From: Xylanibacter ruminicola
Lineage (GTDB): Bacteria > Bacteroidota > Bacteroidia > Bacteroidales > Bacteroidaceae
Direction of reading: 5' to 3'
NCBI RefSeq assembly: GCF_900107775.1
Contig: NZ_FNRF01000001.1
Span: 434,001 to 498,000 of the forward strand
DNA: 64,000 bases
The translations under genes were made by a program, and so were the position numbers. Within the stretch, counting starts at the first letter, position 1; each line of letters opens with the position of its first letter. Positions 45,004 to 54,522 of the stretch are shown piece by piece. The notes under the pieces are model-generated. The model did not search any database. It was not told where the DNA came from and worked only from the letters and a program-made list of their open reading frames with translations.

Positions 45004-45871
45004 TAATTAATTGAACTGTATTCGATACAACATTAACCAATTTCTCCAGTTCATGTCGTTGGTCGTCATTCCATTCTTTATATTTTTTAGGCTGAATCTT
45101 TTTTATCCATTTTAGCGTTGGCTTTAAACGAGTTTCATTATTATAGTCACTTCTATTCATAATTTGACAAAGTCGCTGTATCTTTTGGTCAAGACTTTGA
45201 ATGTCATGTCGGATGCTATCTATATGTTTATCTATGTTTTCCACTTGTTTCCTGTTTTTTGAACGAACCAAGGCAATACCACTAATAGCACTGACACCAG
45301 CAATCGCAGCTCCAATGGGTCCAAATAGTCCTAAAATAAAACTTCCACCTGCCACACCTGCACCTCCTGTAGCGACAGCTCCTCCTCCTAACCATGCTAA
45401 TGCTGCATTTGTTGCCGCCGCTCCAGACAAAGTACTGATAGCAGTACCTGTTGAAGCTGTGCCTAAAACGGTAGCTACTGACATTGCCGCAGTAGAACCA
45501 AAGGCACCTAATGCGCCCCCAGCAGCTGCTGCACCACCAGCCCAATATGCCGCAGCTCTTCCTGACTCTATAGTAAGTTCCTCAAACTTCTGTGGGTCAT
45601 TTTCATATTTTACAGCAGTTTGAAAGTCCCGGATGTTCTCAAACCATTCATTCGTGCTTTCCTCACACCATTTAGGTAAGCCGCTGATATTTTCTAATTC
45701 TTCAGCGATTGTACAAATGGTGTTAACGTAGCCTTTACGTTTCTCAAACAGTTGTTGAGCGAGTTTAACCAATCGATCCCTCTTATATGTATACTCATCA
45801 CATATTTTTTTAAGTTCCTCCATCTTCTTCTCCATCTCTAAGGAACCCATAATTTTCTTAAATATATTCAT
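44990..45871 (-). CDS. Glycine-zipper membrane protein with coiled coils (293 aa)
   Basis: A coiled-coil N-terminal part (about 12-70) is followed by a long Ala/Gly-rich hydrophobic centre (about 105-205, with YWAGGAAAAGGALGAFGS and FILGLFGPIGAAIAGVSAIS) and a second coiled coil with a basic end. Together these suggest a membrane-inserting or pore-forming protein. It is first gene of the operon with the HATPase and receiver genes. Confidence 0.65.
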   Translation of the reverse strand: MNIFKKIMGSLEMEKKMEELKKICDEYTYKRDRLVKLAQQLFEKRKGYVNTICTIAEELENISGLPKWCEESTNEWFENIRDFQTAVKYENDPQKFEELTIESGRAAAYWAGGAAAAGGALGAFGSTAAMSVATVLGTASTGTAISTLSGAAATNAALAWLGGGAVATGGAGVAGGSFILGLFGPIGAAIAGVSAISGIALVRSKNRKQVENIDKHIDSIRHDIQSLDQKIQRLCQIMNRSDYNNETRLKPTLKWIKKIQPKKYKEWNDDQRHELEKLVNVVSNTVQLINERV

Positions 45872-45873
45872 AA

Positions 45874-45927
45874 TTATAAAATTAGCAGAACATCACCGTC
45901 TTTTTTGCCCATAGGTGTTTGTGGCAT
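45874..45927 (-). CDS. Candidate 17-aa leader peptide in conserved element, copy B
   Basis: The frame ATG...TAA encodes MPQTPMGKKDGDVLLIL and ends two bases before the 293-aa gene. Copy A upstream of the 377-aa gene keeps the bases but not this exact frame, because of a length change, so the conserved unit may be the RNA and not the peptide. Confidence 0.35.
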   Translation of the reverse strand: MPQTPMGKKDGDVLLIL

Positions 45928-45928
45928 C
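45894..45928 (-). repeat. Conserved leader element, copy B
   Basis: On the minus strand it reads GATGCCACAAACACCTATGG then GCAAAAAAGACGGTG. It lies in the leader after a TACCTTTG box at 45963-45970 and mirrors copy A at 42503-42540. Confidence 0.65.
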
Positions 45929-45962
45929 ATTCGCAAGTATACAAACAATTGCAGAGACTTTG

Positions 45963-45970
45963 CAAAGGTA
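45963..45970 (-). promoter_or_regulatory. Promoter -7 box of the 293-aa/HATPase/receiver operon
   Basis: The minus strand reads TACCTTTG followed by C; leader about 85 bases. It is directly downstream of the WYL gene. Confidence 0.6.
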
Positions 45971-46004
45971 TAATGTTTTTTACCAATTAGTGTGCAGGAT
46001 TTCT

Positions 46005-46997
46005 TCATACTTTGTAAATGTCGCTCATATTCTTTATTTTTTTCCTAAACTCCTCTACCAACCACAAAGGTTCCACAACTTCGATTGCATCATTATAAGA
46101 GAATAGAAGCATTTTTAATTCTGTGTTAACTTTTAGCTTTAACTGTATAAAAGTGTGGCTCTCCGTTCCGAGTTCCTTAAGCTCAGTCTGAGTCCAATGC
46201 AATGGCTTAGTCCTGATGTAATCAATACTTTTGTTACTAACCTTTAAAACGACTTTTTCCACTGCGGTGTTTTTGTAGTTTGATACTCCCACAATGTCGT
46301 CAAAATACTCGTCAAAATCTATATCCGTATCGATATATGGTTTGCTTAAATGTTCGAGTTTTGTTATCCTGTCCAAGGGGAAATTCAGAATATCTTCCTT
46401 GTCTTCAGAATAGGCAAATACATACCATCTTCTATTATACTGGCGGAGATGATAGGGGTGGATATTGCTTGTAAACTCATTTCTGGAGAATGGTTTGTAC
46501 CGCATCTTAAGAGGGTACTTATGAGTGATGGCTTCTAATATGTCTTCTACATATTCAAGTCCCATCGCTTCACTATTATTATCAAAAGACATGAAACTGA
46601 GACCGTTTTCTGAAACGCCTTTTTCTAAACCCATTAAATAAAACCTAAGCATATCATAACGTGGATCCCCTTTAAATAAGTTCAGGTTTTCAAGTGAATG
46701 GCGAATAATCTCCATATCCTTAGAGGTTTGTTTCATAATAGAAAAATTAGTGTCTTTGTATCGCCACAAACGTTCTCTACCTCTATATAATGTGGTTTCA
46801 TAAACAGCACCGTATTTATCTTCCAATTCCTTAAGATTGTCGCGAAGCAATCGTTCACTAATATCGTCAATCTGCGGGTCTGTCCTGATCTCGTTAAGGG
46901 TACGACCTTCAGGATTGCGAAGCAACTGATCAAGGCGCATAAGTCGAGCAAATTTATCTTGCCCTTCATGCATTGATGACTTTTTATATTTTCCCAT
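46005..46997 (-). CDS. WYL-domain transcriptional regulator
   Basis: 330 residues. An N-terminal winged helix (RLMRLDQLLRNPEGRTLNEI) is followed by the WYL domain (KMRYKPFS and HPYHLRQYNRRWYVFAYSED) and the C-terminal WCX extension. WYL proteins sense nucleic-acid ligands and control defence operons in many phage-resistance islands. It precedes the 293-aa operon and lies between that and the large helicase operon, so it could control either. ATG 46997 chosen over the TTG at 47012. Confidence 0.87.
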   Translation of the reverse strand: MGKYKKSSMHEGQDKFARLMRLDQLLRNPEGRTLNEIRTDPQIDDISERLLRDNLKELEDKYGAVYETTLYRGRERLWRYKDTNFSIMKQTSKDMEIIRHSLENLNLFKGDPRYDMLRFYLMGLEKGVSENGLSFMSFDNNSEAMGLEYVEDILEAITHKYPLKMRYKPFSRNEFTSNIHPYHLRQYNRRWYVFAYSEDKEDILNFPLDRITKLEHLSKPYIDTDIDFDEYFDDIVGVSNYKNTAVEKVVLKVSNKSIDYIRTKPLHWTQTELKELGTESHTFIQLKLKVNTELKMLLFSYNDAIEVVEPLWLVEEFRKKIKNMSDIYKV

Positions 46998-47045
46998 ATT
47001 ATATTCTTTCAATCAACATCCGTTACTCTTCTTTCCAATACTTTT

Positions 47046-48434
47046 CTATTCTAAATCTTCCATTCTACTTTCCAAATCACTTATTCTATCTTCCAAATCA
47101 TCATAATCATCGTTGTCATGATATGAAGAATTATTCCTTATCGACACTATAGGAATCGACAAGGAACTAGTCGCTATATTACCTCTTGAATCTATCGCTG
47201 ATAATGGAATAGAATTATCACCTATATGTAACTTCTTCATATGAAGTCGTATACATTCACCATTCTTTATAGAATGAGCATCTAATTTATGGGAGCCTAT
47301 AGTAATAGACTTGACATCCCCATTAACAGATATATAGAAAGGAATATTGTAGCCAAAATAATCATTTCCCTCAAAGTTTCCATAAGAAACGGAAACTGAT
47401 GATGTTAATCCCGAAACATCTGGAATATTAATTTGCATATTCTGACTTTTTAAAGTTACATATCTGGGCCAAGAGGGGCTTGAAGTATTACTGTAATTAC
47501 TATAATTGCTGTACCCCAGCAAACCTCTATACCTTGTTGGAGCATGTCCAATTGCATTTATGTGTGGAGCAATGTCGTCTATAACGACAATGCCAACAGG
47601 AAGAGCTACATATTTCCAATTTTTATCTATCCCAATCAAAAATATAACATTTGGTCCAGAACCACCACTATTGCTGCATGAAAAAACTTCATTAACAGAT
47701 TTATGTGCATCAACAAGCCCCTTCGTTATTTTTGATTCCACAAAAGATTTAATGGGTGTCCCAGATTGACTTGGATAGGCATAAAGATAGAAATATTCCC
47801 CTTCTAATTGAGCATTAAACTTAAAGTTCATGCCAGATAAACTTGTAACAATAGGAGTCGCCTCATTTTTTGCACTATATTCGTTTTTCCCGGAATAATT
47901 GAATTGACGTAATATTGAATTTGTTCTTTCAATAATTGCACTATCAGGCGTTAAATCATTTTTAAATATCCATTGTCTGATCTTTCCATGATAATCCCTT
48001 TTGTAATTAACATCACATAGCCCACGACACTGGCCAGACACCACTTGCGCCACATTAATTGGCTTAATGTCAAAGGGTCTATACTTGTAAATGAAGGTGG
48101 TGTCATTTGTGCGAGTTGTGTGAACATTTATTTCAAATTGATAATTTTGAGTGGCTAATTGATATGCCACTTCAATTTGATTTAGTGATTTTAAAGCCTC
48201 CCTTACAGATATATTTGTGGTATCTTTAATGGGCAACACTTTCTTATAAACATTCCCAATTGAAATGTATGCGGAATCATGAGCAGCTGTATCTGTTTGA
48301 ATAATAAGAATCTTTGTATCCTCTGAATCATATTCCACCAGAGGTTTTGTTGGAATATGTTTACAGGAGACATTAAGCAATAGAATTAGCGTCAAAGTCC
48401 ATACAATATAGAAAATCTTGCGCACCCGTTTCAT
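47046..48434 (-). CDS. Unknown exported lipoprotein (462 aa)
   Basis: From ATG at 48434 the protein has a lipoprotein signal ending in a Cys (LILLLNVSC). The rest is beta-rich and ends in a coiled coil with Asp repeats (NDDYDDLEDRISDLESRMED). No family recognised. It is preceded by the long helicase operon and followed by the WYL gene, with no gene coupling. Confidence 0.6.
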   Translation of the reverse strand: MKRVRKIFYIVWTLTLILLLNVSCKHIPTKPLVEYDSEDTKILIIQTDTAAHDSAYISIGNVYKKVLPIKDTTNISVREALKSLNQIEVAYQLATQNYQFEINVHTTRTNDTTFIYKYRPFDIKPINVAQVVSGQCRGLCDVNYKRDYHGKIRQWIFKNDLTPDSAIIERTNSILRQFNYSGKNEYSAKNEATPIVTSLSGMNFKFNAQLEGEYFYLYAYPSQSGTPIKSFVESKITKGLVDAHKSVNEVFSCSNSGGSGPNVIFLIGIDKNWKYVALPVGIVVIDDIAPHINAIGHAPTRYRGLLGYSNYSNYSNTSSPSWPRYVTLKSQNMQINIPDVSGLTSSVSVSYGNFEGNDYFGYNIPFYISVNGDVKSITIGSHKLDAHSIKNGECIRLHMKKLHIGDNSIPLSAIDSRGNIATSSLSIPIVSIRNNSSYHDNDDYDDLEDRISDLESRMEDLE

Positions 48435-48532
48435 ATTTATATAATTAAATGGTTTAACATCTTCTTCTGCTATCGATATCAGCATGTCCTAATGGCATTG
48501 TTGTGCGGAGAGTCTGTACAGAATCGTTTCTT

Positions 48533-48727
48533 TTATCCCATTTCGTCTGGGCTGTCGTAAAACTCCATCGCTGCAAGAGCTTCGTCATCATTGCTGAGTT
48601 CCGAATCCTCCTCGAAGATTTCTTCCACTTCGTCAGCGACTTCTCTGTTCTCCAGTAGCTCTATCTCCACCTTCTGTTTTTCAGGTGTAAACGAGCCTAT
48701 CTTACCTGCTTTTATTCTATGTCTCAT
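48533..48727 (-). CDS. Small acidic protein (64 aa)
   Basis: Basic N-terminus (MRHRIKAGKIGSF) and a strongly acidic Glu/Asp-rich remainder (DEVEEIFEEDSELSNDDEAL). No family recognised. It lies 28 bases after the 178-aa gene at the end of the helicase operon. Confidence 0.6.
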   Translation of the reverse strand: MRHRIKAGKIGSFTPEKQKVEIELLENREVADEVEEIFEEDSELSNDDEALAAMEFYDSPDEMG

Positions 48728-48755
48728 AATTCCTATCTTCTGTTTAATTCTTTAA

Positions 48756-49292
48756 TTATGCTGCAAACAATAAAGCTGCGATTGCACCTAACCCCTCTGC
48801 CGCAATTTTACCAAGCCTGCGGTCATCTGTCAGTTTTTGTTCAACAATATAGTCACGAAGTTTCTGCCTCCAGACTTTATTTTGCAGCAATATCCAAAGA
48901 TCATCATCGAAAAAAGCCAATACAACTTTTTCTTTCAGCCAGAGTCTTGATGGAGTTACACCTTCCTGTGGTTTCCCCGAACATTGCAAATGCCAAAATC
49001 CATCTGACTGCAGATGCCAGAAAGGATTGGAGACGTCTGTAGGCTTGTCAAATTGAGAGTCTTTCATGTACAGCTCCATCAATGTAGAATATCGCCTCTC
49101 CAGCCAATCATCCAATTTGATGTAATTACTCGGGAATACATCTGCATCTATTCCATCAATGATACTTAGCAACAATACTGGTTTGGCCACGATAATCTCT
49201 CCGCGTATCTTAGCTTGTCGGATGCTCATAATACGTTTTGTATAGTGAGCATAACATTGTTCGTAGTTATAAAATTGTAATATCCTATTCAT
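48756..49292 (-). CDS. Restriction-endonuclease-like N-terminal domain protein, no HNH
   Basis: 178 residues. The block VAKPVLLLSIIDGIDADVFP and the following NPFWHLQSDGFWHLQ match the N-terminal 'KPLLLLAILD...PFyHLrsdgFW' region found in HNH-type restriction endonucleases, but no HNH nuclease part follows. It may be a standalone DNA- or partner-binding subunit. It follows the 1725-aa helicase by 52 bases in the same direction. Confidence 0.65.
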   Translation of the reverse strand: MNRILQFYNYEQCYAHYTKRIMSIRQAKIRGEIIVAKPVLLLSIIDGIDADVFPSNYIKLDDWLERRYSTLMELYMKDSQFDKPTDVSNPFWHLQSDGFWHLQCSGKPQEGVTPSRLWLKEKVVLAFFDDDLWILLQNKVWRQKLRDYIVEQKLTDDRRLGKIAAEGLGAIAALLFAA

Positions 49293-49344
49293 ATTTAATA
49301 ATCTTCATTGCCATGACCAATACGATAAGCATCCATTTCATACT

Positions 49345-52300
49345 TTATCCATTCAAATTAGACAAACCGAATATGGAGATAGGCTTGTGGTATACACCAT
49401 TTAGTCTCCCTATTAGCTTATTAACATACTTTTCGGACCATAGCGGATGTACTAAGATAAATCTCTCTCCATAAGGATCATTTCCTGTGATGGTTCCTTC
49501 TGTCACCTTAGTGGTATAGTTATTCCTAATGAGCATGTTATTAATCGTTCCGAACACGAAATCATGCCAATATGTAACCGAGAAATCTATTTTCGCCCTG
49601 CTATCCTTAGCCAATCTTGCGATGTCAAGACCAAGTCGCCAGTCAAGCAGCTGATGAACACTTTGGTTGGAATAATCTCTTATGCAATCATAGCAAGATG
49701 ACGTACACCCTTCCTCATGACTCTTTGAGGTGAGTTGTTCATAAACCTCACCTCCTTCAACTAGTGGAGATACAATCGCTTGCTCAGGAACATCATGATA
49801 TTTCCTACCACTGAGATAGTTGCAATAGCCTGCTCCGTTTTCCAAACTTTCTACGAGAAATACTTCAGCTCGCTTTGTTGCAGGCACAATATAGAAACCT
49901 ACATTGAGTTCTGACGAATCAATATCCAGATAGGATGATATAGCCTTACGCACCAAATATCCCCATGACAAGAAGGCTGCGCGAACCGCATAACTATTCT
50001 GGTTTTCATTAAAGACGGGTGACAGACATATATCCTCGCGAACTTTAGCAATTGATAAAGTAAGTACACCCGTTGTTTTGGATGAATAAAATGCATACTT
50101 CGATTCAAAGTCTAATTGCATTGAACGCCCAATTTCTTCAGGGTAGGCATCTCTTGATACATAAATGCCCCTCTGATTCCGGCCAAGGTTATACAGGTCA
50201 CCATTATTATCGTTTACCAAATGAACAAGTCCTTGCGAAGGAATTGTATTATTCCTGATAGTCATATTAGCAACTTGCGGACATTCAGAGAGAGACTGCT
50301 CACAGTCAAGCTTAATATCACTATTGGGTGAATACCAGTCGAAACTACCATTGAAGTCATCGGGTTTGACACTGTAATCCACACAGAATCCTAATGGCGA
50401 GCAGATCTTTACACTCTCCATCTCATTACCACAAACGGGACAATTACCGTCTTCGTCGCTAATGGTTGAATAACCACAGTTCCTGCATCTGTGGAGTGGA
50501 TGACGATATTTGTTTAGCGAATTATGCTTCACTTGAACAATGTGAGTGGCTTTATTATACTCGTAGTCCGCAACCCCTACAGCTCTGAACACCTTTTTGT
50601 CTTTAACGATTTCATGACCAGGAGCAAAAGAATTAAGAGCCATGTCTATATCGCGAGATACAACATCTTCAGCCGGAAGCTTCTTGGGTTCACTCAGATA
50701 CAGATTTCTCGTTCTCGTGGGGAAGCCAAACATCGGCAGCAAACCTGCATTTGCCAATCGTTCACTCAGATAATCCTGCGTATAATCATCGCTTGATGCA
50801 ATATCCGATATTCGGTCAATTAGCTGAATATAAATATAATCGAAGATGTCTTTCTTTAGCTTTTCGGAAATCTCTGTACCCTTCGTTACAACAGAAATAA
50901 TCCGTTTAACTTCTGGCTTATTCTTTGCCAACCAGTCTTCAACAATCTGTTTGTTATGTTCCCATGCATCTATAAGCCCAAAGTTACCGTGAACACTATC
51001 GCTACCGCCTGCATTCTTCCTTAATGCGGCATATAGTATTTCCTTGAAAATGATTCTCTCAGCTATCTCGTGCGTCCTAACTTCCAGATATGGATCTTTA
51101 GGCGTGTCAGATACCATTCGATTGTATTCCATGAAATTAGTCTGATCGTGACTCAATGACCTTGCCACCGTAAGTGCAATAGACAATGGATTCCCTCTTC
51201 GTCCAGCACGACCAACACGCTGCTGATAATTGAATCGTTGTGGCGGGACATTACCCATCATAACGGCAGACAAAGAGCCAATATCAACACCTGCTTCCAT
51301 TGTTGTTGTCACACTTAAAAGGTCTATTCCATCCACGATTGGATTTTCCGTTTGAAGGAAGATTTCCTGGAATAGTCGTTGTCTCTTCCTTGAATCCTCC
51401 TTGGAAGTCTGTCCAGTCATTTCTTCACAATGTAAGCGATATACATTCTCCGTGGATTTTAACAGAGTGAGATAGTAATCATCAGGATTATTAATCTCAT
51501 CTTCCGTTAGAATTTGTGGTTCTCCCAATTTGTGCAGGCAGTTAATACAGACACCATTAGCATGATGCATGTGAGTTGTCTTACACCGTGGGCACACCCA
51601 ATATTTCGAACCAGCTGTTGCCTTTACAAATGAAAGCCCGTCACCTGTTAATAGAGTGACAGTTCTGTCGATGATTTCTCTACTTCGCAGAATCTGATGG
51701 AGTTTATCAATTATCCCATCAATAAAGATCTTATCACTCCGATGATAGACTTCTTTGATTAGGCTGCGCACAGCTCTTGGGAAACTGTCTGTAGCTGGAT
51801 ATTTTGATGGGAATCCCTTGATCCTTTTCTTCTCACCTAAAATTCTTATAACAGAACAGACAAGTTCCCTCATTATCGGGTCGTCAATATCACTTGTTGG
51901 CGCAAGATAGCCAAGTTTCAGTTCCTCAAAAGAACCGCTCTTATTAGAGAAAATACTGCCAAGTTGTTCTATCTTATTGGAGAAATGTATATCATCGTTA
52001 AAGTTCCTCTTACTATCACTGGGGTCTGGTTTCATCTTCAGCGTGTTGAAGTCATAAAGATCACTCCAGATACCGGCAGCAGGATTTTCAGAGAAAGACG
52101 GTTTTGGACCAGCGGGATTCATTCCCAATGACAGAATTTTTTCGAACACGTCATCCTCGATATTGCCTATTCTCAGACCGCTGGATGACTGCAAGAAAGC
52201 ATTTAACTTTTCTATCTGGTCTTCGGTGGCCCACTGCTTCTGTTCCCAATCTATAATTTGAGCATAGTCTCTGTATTTCTCGTCCTGCGACAGTTTCATG

Positions 52301-54522
52301 AATTTAGCAATGTCTTCCCTTGATGGAGGTGTTGTCTCTCTGAATTTCTTTAGGAAGGTAATCGCTTCATCACTTCCATTCAGGGCATTTAATATGGCCC
52401 ATCGTAACACATCACGGAAATGATCAAGTTCAATACCTGCTGACAATTTTGCGGCAGACTGTCTGCTATCGGAGAACAACACCACCTTCGTATTCGTCTC
52501 TTTGGCATTCTTCATCGTTCTAATAAGAGAGTCTGCAAGTATTTGGTTGACTTTTTGGAGTCCTGTACTGTGATGACGGATTGGGGTAAAACTGTTGCTG
52601 TCTTTAACCTTATAGGCCACTTCGCATTGTGGACATTTAGATGGGAATTTAGTTTCCGAATCAGACATCTGCTCATGTAGCGAATACTCACCATCCATGT
52701 CGTTCCACACCTCTCCTGTTGCCGGATTGTAGTTCACACGTTTCCAACCATCCTTTGATTCCGCCTTGCCTTTCCATAGCACGCAATAGCTTGCGAAGTC
52801 ATTAGTTATGGGCTTTTCTACGCTTAGGAAAGATTTTCCATTGCTGTTTATCTTATAACCGCCTAAAAACACGTCACCGCAGTTCTCGCAGACAAGTACC
52901 TCCAGCACTTTCATACCGCATGAACAAATATTTCTTGGGCGCTTATAGAAAGTGCCTATGTTTCTGCCGTCAAATTGATAATCATCATGAACGCATGTAC
53001 AGTTTGGATCGGAGCATGCCCATAATCCACTTACATTTCGGAAGAAGAAATGTGCTCTTATCGGAGCAACCGCTGCATTGTTCCATACGCTCTTGCATAT
53101 TACTTTGATTACAGCAGACACAACAGGAAGCCTATCACTTACTTCTATCCCCAAAGCCTCGCCTATTTTCTCAACATCCTTTGGTATAATGCCTTTGGGG
53201 GTACTAAGTGCAAATCTCAGCCAGTCTAACAACTTGTACTTCTCTGTAATCTCATAGAAATCATTGCATTCAAGGACACAAAGAAGTGTTCCGTCGTCTT
53301 CTCCAGATTCATCTCCGTTGCCGTATCTAACCAATTCTGCAATGGGCAACGCCACATCTGGCCTTCTGACAGAAGGCTGTGGAGGATTGGACAGTACACA
53401 AAATTTCTCTTTAAAACTTTCCTTTTCGATACCAAAGAACTCCGAAAGGAACTCTATTGATTGCATATTTTCTTCAAGAGAAGCACTCGTTGCCAGAAAC
53501 TGAACTTGGGGCGAGTCTGGAGACAGCCCCAGTCTATCCAATAAGACCCTTAGAAGATAAGCGACTTCCGTTCCTGCCGTTCCACGATAGGTATGCAATT
53601 CATCTATAACAAGATGAAAAACATTTGTTCTATCCTCTCGAAGCCATTTCTTAGTATCTGCGAAGATGTCCGCTTCGTTCTCACGCATCAGCATTACATT
53701 AAGCATGCTGTAATTGGTGATGAGAATGTCAGGTGCATTGTCCTGCATGGAAAATCTATCCCACATCTCTGCCGAATCTTGTTCCATGCACGGGATATGA
53801 TATAGTAAGTCTCCATCATGGCTATTCTTAGCAGCTATCCAATCTTTGGTTAATAGGCGTTTCTCCTCAGCAAGTCTGCTTTTGCTCTTTTCTTTCGTAC
53901 CGCTCACAGGAGTGGCACCTGTATATCTGCCAAAGTAAAAACGATGTCCGTTCCTAAACTTATCAAGCCAATCTAATGCGCCAGTTCCATCCGTTTTCCT
54001 GCTGTTTAGCGCTTTTCTCAAACGAATCATTTGGTCTTCCGCAAGAGCATTTAGTGGATACAATATCATTGCTCGCATGGCTCTTGGTCTTGACTCTTCC
54101 CACTTCTTTGACTCCTTTACTAGATCAGCGATTATGGGCAACAAGAAGCATTCTGTCTTACCTGAACCTGTGCCTGTTGTTACAACAATATGCTTTCTGT
54201 TTATAAAAGCCTCTTTCAAGGCAGAATACTGATGATCATACAATTTCCTTTCTTGGTGGCCAGAGTTAGTAAACAATCCGGTATTGACAAAATCATTAAG
54301 CTCCTGAGAAACATTCTCTGAAGTGCAAAAGTCTTTCAGAGATGCTTTCTCGTGATACTTTGTTACCAATTCTATGATGGGAGGCTGGCAAATAGTACCT
54401 GTTTCTTCCATCAGTTTATCGCGTTCTTGACCATACTCCTTCCTGAAGAATGGCAAACCACTACTAATGTATTTTAAGTATGCGTGGCGTATATCGGAGA
54501 ATATCTTTATTGGATCATTCAT
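49345..54522 (-). CDS. Large DEAD/DEAH helicase with DUF1998 domain (1725 aa)
   Basis: An SF2 helicase: GTGSGKT at 117-123, DELH at 307-310, a FLATSASL motif III, then MEAGVDIGSLSAVM and QQRVGRAGRRGNPLS. Zinc-binding cysteine pairs are seen in VLVCENCGDVF, KYWVCPRCKTTH and CRNCGYSTI. The end carries the DUF1998 block NGAGYCNYLSG and the four-cysteine CTSSCYDCIRDYSNQSVHQL. This layout resembles DruE of Druantia and the DrmA/DrmB proteins of DISARM. It is coupled to the upstream unknown gene by an 8-base overlap and lies in the same operon as a methyltransferase and a second helicase, so a nucleic-acid-clearing defence role is likely. Confidence 0.85.
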   Translation of the reverse strand: MNDPIKIFSDIRHAYLKYISSGLPFFRKEYGQERDKLMEETGTICQPPIIELVTKYHEKASLKDFCTSENVSQELNDFVNTGLFTNSGHQERKLYDHQYSALKEAFINRKHIVVTTGTGSGKTECFLLPIIADLVKESKKWEESRPRAMRAMILYPLNALAEDQMIRLRKALNSRKTDGTGALDWLDKFRNGHRFYFGRYTGATPVSGTKEKSKSRLAEEKRLLTKDWIAAKNSHDGDLLYHIPCMEQDSAEMWDRFSMQDNAPDILITNYSMLNVMLMRENEADIFADTKKWLREDRTNVFHLVIDELHTYRGTAGTEVAYLLRVLLDRLGLSPDSPQVQFLATSASLEENMQSIEFLSEFFGIEKESFKEKFCVLSNPPQPSVRRPDVALPIAELVRYGNGDESGEDDGTLLCVLECNDFYEITEKYKLLDWLRFALSTPKGIIPKDVEKIGEALGIEVSDRLPVVSAVIKVICKSVWNNAAVAPIRAHFFFRNVSGLWACSDPNCTCVHDDYQFDGRNIGTFYKRPRNICSCGMKVLEVLVCENCGDVFLGGYKINSNGKSFLSVEKPITNDFASYCVLWKGKAESKDGWKRVNYNPATGEVWNDMDGEYSLHEQMSDSETKFPSKCPQCEVAYKVKDSNSFTPIRHHSTGLQKVNQILADSLIRTMKNAKETNTKVVLFSDSRQSAAKLSAGIELDHFRDVLRWAILNALNGSDEAITFLKKFRETTPPSREDIAKFMKLSQDEKYRDYAQIIDWEQKQWATEDQIEKLNAFLQSSSGLRIGNIEDDVFEKILSLGMNPAGPKPSFSENPAAGIWSDLYDFNTLKMKPDPSDSKRNFNDDIHFSNKIEQLGSIFSNKSGSFEELKLGYLAPTSDIDDPIMRELVCSVIRILGEKKRIKGFPSKYPATDSFPRAVRSLIKEVYHRSDKIFIDGIIDKLHQILRSREIIDRTVTLLTGDGLSFVKATAGSKYWVCPRCKTTHMHHANGVCINCLHKLGEPQILTEDEINNPDDYYLTLLKSTENVYRLHCEEMTGQTSKEDSRKRQRLFQEIFLQTENPIVDGIDLLSVTTTMEAGVDIGSLSAVMMGNVPPQRFNYQQRVGRAGRRGNPLSIALTVARSLSHDQTNFMEYNRMVSDTPKDPYLEVRTHEIAERIIFKEILYAALRKNAGGSDSVHGNFGLIDAWEHNKQIVEDWLAKNKPEVKRIISVVTKGTEISEKLKKDIFDYIYIQLIDRISDIASSDDYTQDYLSERLANAGLLPMFGFPTRTRNLYLSEPKKLPAEDVVSRDIDMALNSFAPGHEIVKDKKVFRAVGVADYEYNKATHIVQVKHNSLNKYRHPLHRCRNCGYSTISDEDGNCPVCGNEMESVKICSPLGFCVDYSVKPDDFNGSFDWYSPNSDIKLDCEQSLSECPQVANMTIRNNTIPSQGLVHLVNDNNGDLYNLGRNQRGIYVSRDAYPEEIGRSMQLDFESKYAFYSSKTTGVLTLSIAKVREDICLSPVFNENQNSYAVRAAFLSWGYLVRKAISSYLDIDSSELNVGFYIVPATKRAEVFLVESLENGAGYCNYLSGRKYHDVPEQAIVSPLVEGGEVYEQLTSKSHEEGCTSSCYDCIRDYSNQSVHQLLDWRLGLDIARLAKDSRAKIDFSVTYWHDFVFGTINNMLIRNNYTTKVTEGTITGNDPYGERFILVHPLWSEKYVNKLIGRLNGVYHKPISIFGLSNLNG

